Origin: Euryarchaeota archaeon UBA257
Lineage (GTDB): Archaea > Thermoplasmatota > Poseidoniia > Poseidoniales > Thalassarchaeaceae
DNA: 19,723 bases
Assembly (NCBI GenBank): GCA_002498985.1
Contig: DAJO01000028.1
Coordinates: forward strand, 1 to 19,723
Reading direction: 5' to 3'
Shown here in pieces: positions 1 to 7,300 of this stretch. The position numbers and the translations under genes were made by a program. The first letter of the stretch is position 1, and the number at the start of each line of letters is the position of its first letter. The notes under the pieces are model-generated. The model did not search any database. It worked only from the letters and a program-made list of their open reading frames with translations, and was not told where the DNA came from.

Positions 1-51
1 CCTTGTCCTTGACCTTGACCTTCGCCTTCACTCCCTTCTCCTTCGCCACCA
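1..51 (-). repeat. Imperfect hexanucleotide tandem repeat encoding a Gly-Glu/Gly-Gln linker
   Basis: On the minus strand this stretch is built from six-base units of the type GGNSAA (GGCGAA, GGAGAA, GGTCAA, GGACAA). They encode alternating Gly-Glu and then Gly-Gln pairs in the thrombospondin type 3 protein. The repeat runs off the window edge, so its full copy number is unknown. The tract could vary in length by slippage. Confidence 0.6.
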
Positions 52-539
52 CCATCAGTGCCGCCTTCACCATCACCCTGGTCATTTCCAGGGAAATCAG
101 GATCGTACGCATCAGGTATTCCGTCGCCATCAGAGTCAGATGATGAACCATCATTAGGATCATTTGGGAACGGATCGGAGCCGTCTGCTACACCATCTCC
201 GTCAGTATCGCTTGAATTCGGGTTTGTACCCGAAGCGTACTCTTGGGAGTTGGATAGACCATCGCCATCCGGATCTGCGTTCGCATCACTAGCTGAATTA
301 GGATTTAGCCCGTAAGCTACTTCCCAACCATCTGGTAATCCATCGTTGTCAGTATCTGCATTGTTCATGTCTGTTCCTGCAGCCTGCTCCTCGGCATTGG
401 TTAGTCCATCTCCGTCCCAATCGGCGCCACCATCTGATGGGTCGAGTGGATCGGAACCGTCAGCTTGTACACCAACTGAACCTGCCATTAGCACTAGGAG
501 TAGTGCAATCAACATACTCATATTTTTCGTTTTCTTCAT
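1..539 (-). CDS. Secreted thrombospondin type 3 repeat protein, N-terminal part (runs off left edge)
   Basis: The reading frame opens at ATG 539 and stays open to base 1, giving 179 codons of an incomplete gene. Residues 1-26 look like a signal peptide: a basic start (MKKTK), a hydrophobic core (LIALLLVLMAG) and a likely cleavage site after VQA. Five calcium-binding thrombospondin type 3 loops follow at about residues 40-51, 62-73, 89-100, 111-122 and 135-146, each of the form DxDxDGxxD/N. The second is followed by GWEVAYGLNP, a common companion of these loops in secreted proteins. From about residue 154 the chain becomes a low-complexity Gly/Glu then Gly/Gln linker. A ribosome-binding site (GGAAG at 548-552, 8 nt before the ATG) supports this start. 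Such proteins are usually exported, and the linker probably leads to another domain or an anchor outside the window. The function is unknown; a structural or adhesive surface role is inference. Confidence 0.85.
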   Translation of the reverse strand, partial: MKKTKNMSMLIALLLVLMAGSVGVQADGSDPLDPSDGGADWDGDGLTNAEEQAAGTDMNNADTDNDGLPDGWEVAYGLNPNSASDANADPDGDGLSNSQEYASGTNPNSSDTDGDGVADGSDPFPNDPNDGSSSDSDGDGIPDAYDPDFPGNDQGDGEGGTDGGGEGEGSEGEGQGQGQ

Positions 540-547
540 TTTTTTTA

Positions 548-621
548 CTTCCTTAAAATTTAGTTATAGAGTACCCGCTGTTCTCTCTTTCCGATAATGC
601 TCACGCATGTGTTATGATAAA
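548..621 (-). promoter_or_regulatory. Putative TATA element and Shine-Dalgarno of the thrombospondin type 3 gene
   Basis: On the minus strand a TATA-like TTTATCATA lies at 621-613. With the usual archaeal spacing of about 26 nt, transcription would start near 590 and leave a leader of about 50 nt. The leader contains GGAAG at 552-548, placed 8 nt before ATG 539. The ribosome-binding site is convincing; the TATA assignment is weak. Confidence 0.4.
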
Positions 622-780
622 CTATTATTCGGGAGAGCCGGTATTATTAGAAAAAGAGTTGAATATTGATTAAGAATCATTACAAAAACGCTATACTGCG
701 CCTTTTTTTAATTTCTTAAAAGACTATTTTAATTTTTTCAACTCCTCCTAATTTCGTATCCAATCTCGCGGGCTTTCATA

Positions 781-797
781 GGGAACCCTCTGTTCCC
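781..797. other. Perfect 6-bp stem-loop (GGGAAC / GTTCCC)
   Basis: GGGAAC (781-786) and GTTCCC (792-797) form a perfect stem around the loop CCTCT. An alternative stem is possible between CCTCT (796-800) and AGAGG (807-811), so the two structures compete. The element lies about 50 bp past the stop of the zinc-ribbon gene. It lacks a following T-run on either strand, so it is not a classical terminator; it may be a 3' processing or stability element. Confidence 0.35.
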
Positions 798-847
798 TCT
801 AAGTCCAGAGGTAGGTATACACTATTTCAAGGATTCCCGAATTGGTA

Positions 848-1210
848 TCAAGGAGATAGTTTTGATAATTCTGCATTAAAACGTGCTGAACCTAAGAAAT
901 ACAAGACGGGGGTGGAGATAGTTCCGATTACCAATGCGATAAAGAATAAACCTGACCAGAGTTCTATATCGTTACCCAATGTAAAGTATAGAGTCCATCC
1001 AGTTAGAAGGGCGAGCCAAAGTCTATATCTTCTACTAAAAAGTGCAAATCTAGCTTTAACTAAATCATCAGAATATAACTGAGGGACTTCATCTTCATCT
1101 GCGAGATCGTGCTCAATTGCACATCTTGCACATACAAGATAACGAGGACCATTACCGCTCACAAATTGATTCTGAGGATAATTTTGTTTACACAACCTAC
1201 AATATGCCAT
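848..1210 (-). CDS. Small zinc-ribbon protein with two membrane helices, hypothetical
   Basis: This 120-residue protein starts at ATG 1210 and ends at TGA 848-850. The N-terminal 30 residues carry two CxxC knuckles (Cys4/Cys7 and Cys27/Cys30) separated by 19 residues, typical of a zinc ribbon. An acidic patch follows (DLADEDE, about 35-41). Two hydrophobic segments at about 62-79 and 84-105 are likely membrane helices; arginines and a lysine before the first (KARFALFSRRYR) suggest that the zinc ribbon is cytoplasmic. The gene lies 39 nt downstream of the PabB-PabA fusion on the same strand and is probably cotranscribed with it. No strong ribosome-binding site is visible (GAAAG about 4 nt before the ATG). 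I do not recognise the family. A regulatory or scaffold role at the membrane is possible, but nothing in the sequence ties it to 4-aminobenzoate synthesis beyond position. Confidence 0.75.
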   Translation of the reverse strand: MAYCRLCKQNYPQNQFVSGNGPRYLVCARCAIEHDLADEDEVPQLYSDDLVKARFALFSRRYRLWLALLTGWTLYFTLGNDIELWSGLFFIALVIGTISTPVLYFLGSARFNAELSKLSP

Positions 1211-1249
1211 GTTCTTTCAACTTGCCCACTATGGATTGCTAATTCAAGG

Positions 1250-3559
1250 CTACGGTCTTCTAACCTGACGATTATTAGAAATTGGGTCTATTAATACTGG
1301 TTCCTGTTCAAGGAAAGACAAAATTAGTTCATAGCCCTGAGGGCTTCCCACAGACTCAGGGTGGAATTGAATTCCAAAGACGGGGAATATTGGATGCCTA
1401 ATTCCCATAACTAAATTCTCTTCATTATCCCAAGCATCACAAATCATAAATTCATTTTTTGGAATTAGAATAAGACTATTATATCTCATTAAAATCAAGG
1501 GAGAATCTAATTTAGTGTACAGTCCATAGTTATCATGTTTAATAATTGAAGGTACTCCATGGACAGCTCCCTTCGGAGATTCAATCAAATCCCAACCAAC
1601 AGCTAAGCCCAAGGCTTGATGACCCAAACATAAGCCAAGTACTGGGATGTGTTTTCCATCTGTCACAATTTTACCTTCGACTGCTAACTTGGCTATTTCC
1701 ATAGTTATTTGCGATTGTTCGGGGCGTGAAGGACCTGGTCCAATAATGATACTTTTAGGAGTGAAATTTTCTAACCAATATTTGATTTTAGTAGTGGGAT
1801 CAGAATGACTTTTAGGGCGGCCATCAACTATTCTCACTGAGAAACCCAACTTAACAATTGAATTTGCAATATTTTCCGTAAAAGAATCTAAATTATCAAT
1901 TAGTAATACATCGGTTGGAAATGATATATCGGAATCACCTCTGATAATGTCACCAATATTTGATTCTGCATGAGGACTCTTTAGTTTCAGCGCATTTATA
2001 GGACCTTCTATCTCAGGAATAGGTAATATTTCTACGTCTCTTTTAGGTAGCTCTTCGGCCGAAAAACCAGTTCTAAAACCCCAAGTTGAATCAGTAATTG
2101 CTGCGGCTTTCCATCGTGCTTCCTCTACTTCAGAAGAAGAATTAGATCCAATCACTATACCCCCACCTGCTTGAACTCTACCATGCCACTGGTTTGGTCC
2201 AGAATGTGATTCTAATGTACGGATTAAGATATTAAATTCGGATATTCCTGAGTTTGAGTGGAAGTGCCCTATCGACCCTGTCCATGCACCTCTTGGTGAT
2301 TCTTCTATCTCATTTATTGCGGCAATCGAAGCAATTTTTGGGCAGCCGGTAATTGAACCACCAGGGAATAAAGCAGAAATTATTTTACCAAAATCAATAT
2401 TAGAAATTAATTTACCAGATACACCACTGACTAAATGTTGGACTGTTGATAATGCCTCTATACGGAAATCAGACCAATGTACGCTACCTGGTTCACAAAT
2501 CTTAGATAAATCATGTTTCTTGAGATCCACTAACATTAGATGTTCCGCTATCTCTTTCTCTGATGAAACCATCTCAACTTGTAGATTCCTGTCTTCTTCA
2601 AGAGAGTTTCCTCTAGGATAAGTTCCTTTAATCGGTCTAGTAGAAACTATTCCTTTGTTAGTTTTTAGAAGTCGCTCTGGACTTGCTGAAGCAATGCTCC
2701 ACCCATGGTCATGAACATATAGCCATGATGCGAATGGAGAGGGATTACCTTCCATCATTCTTTGAAATGCATGCCATGGATGGCTCGGCATGTTGCCTGA
2801 CCATTTTCTTCCATAATTTAATTGATAAAAATGACCTTGCCGAATACTTTCTTTAATTGTATCAACTTTTCTCGCATGGGATGCATCACTTTCAGATTCT
2901 GGTACTGAAAAAGATTCTAATGGGGAGAAGATATTATTCTCCATAATCGATAATCCATTACTATTTGCTTCTTCTAACCAAGGATGATTAGGTACTGAAA
3001 TTATGGTTAATTGATCTGCCTTCCTATCATGTATCCACCAAGCATCTGATCTCCATAGAACCCCTAAGAGGGTTCCATCTTGTGGATTATGATCTAAGTT
3101 AATTCCAACCGACCATCTGTTTAAGTCATAACCTAGAATTCCAGTAAATCCACCCGGTAATATTGGGTAATCAGCAATATTCTGGTATGGTAATTCTAAA
3201 CTTTCAGCGATTTTTATTGCCTTTTCGAGTGTCTCAACTTGGTACTCATTTACTGTATCCCAGCCAGATAAATTATACTTCTGAACTAATACGGTTAGTA
3301 GATTATTATTACCTAATTTAATATCCCCTTGGAGTGCAGATGAATTATCTAAGTCAGTTTCACTTAGAGGTTCAAAAAATAATATACGTACGCTTTGTAA
3401 ACAGGGAAGAAAAGAGTAACCGGATAAATCTGTAACAGGGCCACCAGAATTTAAGATAAGTTCGTCATGATTCGGAAGTTCAGAACCTCTGTATTTTTCT
3501 AATAATGAAACAATAGGGTTTTCGACAGAATTAGAAAAGGTGCGGAACTCTGGTATCAT
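1250..3559 (-). CDS. pabB: Fused aminodeoxychorismate synthase (PabB-PabA, 4-aminobenzoate synthesis)
   Basis: This 769-residue protein joins both subunits of aminodeoxychorismate synthase, which converts chorismate plus glutamine to 4-amino-4-deoxychorismate. The chorismate-binding (PabB) part covers about residues 60-495. It has PIKGT at 309-313, whose Lys311 corresponds to the covalent-intermediate lysine of PabB (anthranilate synthase TrpE has Ala there), and GSITGCPK at 401-408. A linker of about 50 residues leads to a class I glutamine amidotransferase from about 550, with DNLDSFT near 555-561, nucleophile Cys644 in GLCLGHQ, and the His733/Glu735 pair in QFHPES. The triad is complete, so glutamine-dependent activity is expected. 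The gene starts at ATG 3559, 4 nt after the pabC stop, which supports translational coupling and the PabB rather than TrpE assignment. The N-terminal 60 residues are less conserved. The order synthase-then-amidotransferase is the reverse of the PabA-PabB fusions of eukaryotes. Confidence 0.88.
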   Translation of the reverse strand: MIPEFRTFSNSVENPIVSLLEKYRGSELPNHDELILNSGGPVTDLSGYSFLPCLQSVRILFFEPLSETDLDNSSALQGDIKLGNNNLLTVLVQKYNLSGWDTVNEYQVETLEKAIKIAESLELPYQNIADYPILPGGFTGILGYDLNRWSVGINLDHNPQDGTLLGVLWRSDAWWIHDRKADQLTIISVPNHPWLEEANSNGLSIMENNIFSPLESFSVPESESDASHARKVDTIKESIRQGHFYQLNYGRKWSGNMPSHPWHAFQRMMEGNPSPFASWLYVHDHGWSIASASPERLLKTNKGIVSTRPIKGTYPRGNSLEEDRNLQVEMVSSEKEIAEHLMLVDLKKHDLSKICEPGSVHWSDFRIEALSTVQHLVSGVSGKLISNIDFGKIISALFPGGSITGCPKIASIAAINEIEESPRGAWTGSIGHFHSNSGISEFNILIRTLESHSGPNQWHGRVQAGGGIVIGSNSSSEVEEARWKAAAITDSTWGFRTGFSAEELPKRDVEILPIPEIEGPINALKLKSPHAESNIGDIIRGDSDISFPTDVLLIDNLDSFTENIANSIVKLGFSVRIVDGRPKSHSDPTTKIKYWLENFTPKSIIIGPGPSRPEQSQITMEIAKLAVEGKIVTDGKHIPVLGLCLGHQALGLAVGWDLIESPKGAVHGVPSIIKHDNYGLYTKLDSPLILMRYNSLILIPKNEFMICDAWDNEENLVMGIRHPIFPVFGIQFHPESVGSPQGYELILSFLEQEPVLIDPISNNRQVRRP

Positions 3560-3563
3560 ATTA

Positions 3564-4346
3564 TCAGCTCATTTGTTCTATTGATTCCCATGCATTAGAT
3601 AGTCTATATTTCCAGCAAGACATAGCAGATTCATATAATCGCCCGCGAGGTAGCCCTATTTTCCTACCATCGATTTCACCCAAAGATTGGATACCCATTC
3701 CACTACCAATAACAATCATTTCCTTGGCCCTTAATATCAAATTCATAGTTATAATCGCAGGACTAATAGGGATTCCTGAATTTTCTACACATTTCTTAAT
3801 TTGTTCTAAAGTAATCGAATCTAAAGCACCTTCTTCGATTCTTGGGTAATAAGCGGTACCATCTATATCAAGAATGATTGGCATACATCTGTCACCATCG
3901 ATTAAATTATCGTTCTCTATCAACAAGGAAATATCAGCATTGTTCTCTAAAGCTAATTTTCTAGCGTCAAAATATGGTTTCCAGTCGCCATGTTTTGTCC
4001 CTCTTATTTCTTCATCCCAGATTGGGGCAGAAACCGTTATTGCCTTCAATATACTTGGCCACGGTTGGTTCAAACGAGGAATTAGAGAAAAAATCCCTTC
4101 ATTGGTTATTCCTATTTTTACCAGATAAGGAGGTTGATCTTCTTGGACTACAGAGGTTTCAGAAAAAGTTAGATTTCCCAATTTTGTGAAAATAGTTTTT
4201 CTAAAATTATCGGGTAAAGAAAAATTAAGGCGACGGGCATGCCTCTCCATTCTATCGAAATGTAAATTCGCAGCTAAAAGACTATCTTTACCATCCCAAG
4301 CGACTGTAGACCATACCTCAAATCTGGGGTTGCTGTTTTCGGTCAT
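3564..4346 (-). CDS. pabC: Class IV aminotransferase, probable aminodeoxychorismate lyase (PabC-like)
   Basis: This 260-residue protein has the size and layout of PLP-dependent fold-type IV enzymes. The N-terminal region carries the family pattern HFDRMERHARRL (29-40). The probable PLP lysine is Lys118 in RGTKHGD, followed by DARKLAL. The second signature lies at about 149-158 (IDGDRCMPII), then GTAYYP and GALDSIT. In place of the usual E-G-T-x-S-N the protein has D-G-D-R-C-M, so the glutamate expected to contact the PLP ring nitrogen is Asp150, and the Arg of the GITR motif is replaced by Leu180. The family is clear but the active site is divergent. The role, releasing pyruvate from aminodeoxychorismate to give 4-aminobenzoate, is inferred mainly from the 4-nt spacing to the PabB-PabA gene. 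A D-amino-acid or branched-chain aminotransferase is the alternative. Start ATG 4346 lacks a clear ribosome-binding site. Confidence 0.75.
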   Translation of the reverse strand: MTENSNPRFEVWSTVAWDGKDSLLAANLHFDRMERHARRLNFSLPDNFRKTIFTKLGNLTFSETSVVQEDQPPYLVKIGITNEGIFSLIPRLNQPWPSILKAITVSAPIWDEEIRGTKHGDWKPYFDARKLALENNADISLLIENDNLIDGDRCMPIILDIDGTAYYPRIEEGALDSITLEQIKKCVENSGIPISPAIITMNLILRAKEMIVIGSGMGIQSLGEIDGRKIGLPRGRLYESAMSCWKYRLSNAWESIEQMS

Positions 4347-4362
4347 GTATGGCCGTAAACTT

Positions 4363-4391
4363 ATATCTCTTCAAATTCTTCTAAGAGATAT
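4363..4391. promoter_or_regulatory. 9-bp perfect inverted repeat between the giant surface gene and pabC
   Basis: ATATCTCTT (4363-4371) and AAGAGATAT (4383-4391) are exact reverse complements around an 11-nt loop. The element fills most of the 44-nt gap between the giant gene's stop codon, overlapping its first base, and pabC. On the minus strand the second arm reads AAGAGATATAAG and includes a TATA-like core about 17 nt before the pabC ATG. It could be a terminator hairpin for the giant gene (no strong T-run follows), an operator over the pabC promoter, or both. Confidence 0.45.
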
Positions 4392-7300
4392 CACAAAATA
4401 TCGTCAATAAAAGAGGTGTCGATATCATCTTCTATATCTGCTAACTCTTCAGCCATATCGTCGAGATCGTTCAAATCAAAATCATCTGCTAGGTCACTTA
4501 AGTCATCTAAATCAATTTCTTCTTCATCTACAAGTAATTCATCCATAACTTCATCATCTAATTGGGTTGGAGTTGAAGAATCAATATTTACGGGTTCTTC
4601 GAATGGTACATTTTCTACATTTTCAGGTATAAAATCATCTTCTGAGAAATCTTCATCCATTCCGAAATCTTCGTCATACATTTGTTCCTCGAGTTCGACT
4701 TCTAAGGTTCCCATCTCCCATGGCTGTGGTGCAGATCTACCTTTAGGTTTCAATACCAATACTCCACCAAATAATATCATTATTGCAGAAATTAGAGCAA
4801 TTATCATATTCATATCACCATCAATTAATTGATTAATCCAAGAACCGCCTGAATCACCCAAACCATCACTATCAGAACCAAAAGCGGATTCGGACCATGG
4901 TTGTATTTCTAGAGGATCGACTGCAAGACGGTGAACTTCCCCATCAAATCCAACTATAGCAATCCAGTAGGAGTTTTCGTTATTAACCGGATATTGGTTA
5001 CCCGTTTCAGATGGAGTTGCCTGCCATGTGTAACTTGAATATGGCTTAGCTACATTCTGAGAGGTGTCAGCATCACGAGTATCTTCAAATGGTGTTGAAG
5101 ATAAGAAAATATAATATGATTCGATTGAAGGATCGTTTTTATCATCCCATTCAATTTGGATTTTAGTTCCAGTGCTATCCCAATAAGCAATTATTCCGCC
5201 AATTTCAGGGATATGGAGGCCAGGGTCAAGAATATTTTCATTAATCAGAGCTATTGAAGAAGTTTTGATTCCTTCATCCCAATAATTTCCTGATGAGTCA
5301 ACTGGGATTACACTGACCCAGAACATGATATTAGGGGCTAATGGACTACCATCTGAAAATTGTTGAAGAAGAACTGGTATCTCTACATCCCTATCAAGAA
5401 TCATTGCTGGTTGGCGGTTTGCTAAGGAACTGAACGGGATTGTTTCTGCAAATATCCAATATTCAGAAATATCTGAAGCATCGCTTTCTTGGAATGTAAC
5501 AAATACACCGTCTCCATCATCTGATGGACGATCTGTTAACTGAGGAGGGTTAAGTCTTGAAGGAGGGAATACATCTCCACTATTATCTGATGGAATTACC
5601 AATACCATGTAATTCTGCATATCTGAGAGGAATACATTACCGTGAATGTCATGAGTTGTAATTGTAACATATAGTGGCACTTCTGGTATTATTGCCGAAG
5701 AAGAAGATTGAGAAATTGTATCTCCATAATGTGCTTTCTCCACTGTCATTCGAAGTTGGAAGGCGCCTCCAATTTGTTGCTGATTTAATTTTATAAGTCC
5801 GCAGGATTCAGGAGAATTTGAACAATTATTCCAAGATTCTGTTAGGTCTTCTTGATAGAAATCAGAAACCCAGATTGTGTAGAATGAGAAATCGGTAGCC
5901 AAAGACCTATTCCAAATTATGTCAATAGCGGTTCCGTCATCTTCAGGATGATCGAACGCCGCTAAGCCATCAACTCTGGCTGGGGGTATGCCTACTCCGC
6001 CGTTGTTAGATTGAGGAGTGGCTTCAACAACCAATACGTTACTAAAATCTTGGTTACCCCAATCATCTGAAGCAACTACACCTATCCAATAAGTCGTATC
6101 ATCTAAGAAAGGAGCTTCCCCAAATGACGAAATAATTGTTGAATTGGTTGAACAATCTGAAACATATGATGAAACAGGCCAACCATCTACATTGTTCGGT
6201 GGTTGCCAACTTGTAGCAGGTAGTGCAAATATAGTATAGAATGTACAATCATCTTCTTGATTTGGAATCCAGGAAACTTGTATTTGCCCTCCTTCATCAT
6301 CTGGAACATCGATAGCAGTGGTTCCTTCAATAGGCATCGGCGGAATACCGTCATCAAGCCCTCCGGCGGTAACTATTGGGCCAACTATAGTGGCATTAAG
6401 TGGATCCGATTGACCGCTTTCGTCTACACAAACAGCAGCGAACCAATATGTAGAACCAGGATTTAGTTGTAGAACTGTATTATTTCCAGAAATTGCTGAA
6501 ATATCAAAATTGTTTGTTAATGCTAAAGCATTTGTAATTTCTTGTTCAACTGCCCATAGCCTAGTCTTAGAAGGATCCATTTCAGTACATGCAGACCATT
6601 CAGCGTAAATGGTTCCAGCTGTACCACCAGAAATCGGATTTGCAGTCAACCATTCAGGAGGAGATGGGACTTCGTTAATTGGAGTTGCATTGTAAGGCCA
6701 TGACATAGGCTCTCCAATTGAACCATCGGCATATTCTGTAACGATTGCCACCCGATACTTATTCCCATCTACCAGCGTTGACATAATTCCATTATGATCT
6801 GCTTCAGTGATTGTGGCTGAAGTTTGGGACCAAAATGGAACATGCATATAGCCTGCGAAATCTTCTAACTCTTGTTTACTGGGCTCCCATACAGGGTTGG
6901 ACGTAGAATCCCAGATATAGACTCTATATCCGTACCATGCTGCATCCTCGGATGGTAACCATGTAGCCTCAAGAACTCCGCCACCATCATTTCCACGATT
7001 ATTGAAAGATGTCAGAATTGTCGGAACCTCTACTCTTTCCCAATCATAAGTCATTCTAACACTAATTGTGCCATTCATTGGAGATTGCATTTGTACATGT
7101 AATTCTACTGAATTAGAGCCCGGCCCTACATTGGAAATGGCATTTTGGAATCCTGCCTCGATTGCAGGGTTTCTTCCTGCTAAATCCCATGAGCCAGAAT
7201 AATTCAACGAAACAGAACGAGCCCATACATTAGATGAGGAAACTGGACTTGTGATTGTCAAAGCTCCATTGTACATAGGTAAAATTCCTGGAAGAGAATT

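Larger units (their letters stand above)
540..847. other. Gene-free intergenic stretch with leader and small hairpins
   Basis: About 308 bp lie between the zinc-ribbon gene stop and the thrombospondin type 3 gene start, both on the minus strand. On that strand it holds, in order: a hairpin at 781-797, an orphan purine-rich run (AGGAGGAG, 742-749) that serves no ORF of useful length, a T5 run after a GC-containing segment near 680-700 that could end transcription, a TATA-like TTTATCATA at 613-621, and the ribosome-binding site at 548-552. I found no tRNA fold, no C/D box pair and no ORF above 13 codons on the minus strand. Confidence 0.6.

Noticed and set aside
58..597. Two plus-strand ORFs (58-315 and 346-597)
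   Set aside because: They are antisense to the thrombospondin type 3 gene, whose signal peptide, repeats and ribosome-binding site are clear; the Pro/Ser-rich translations are shadows.
738..779. 13-codon minus-strand ORF (MKAREIGYEIRRS)
   Set aside because: Too short, no ribosome-binding site before its ATG and no recognisable partner; treated as chance within the intergenic stretch.
600..847. Possible tRNA or C/D box RNA in the intergenic region
   Set aside because: No cloverleaf, no T-loop consensus and no paired C and D boxes could be found; only short hairpins are present.
1250..3559. Anthranilate synthase (TrpE-TrpG) identity for the fusion
   Set aside because: The PIKGT lysine and the adjacent pabC-like gene favour aminodeoxychorismate synthase, and no other trp gene is nearby.
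4416..4832. Serine-rich plus-strand ORF of 138 codons
   Set aside because: It is the antisense of the Asp/Glu-rich tail of the giant surface protein; GAT/GAA codons read backwards give Ser and Phe codons, so its length is an artefact.
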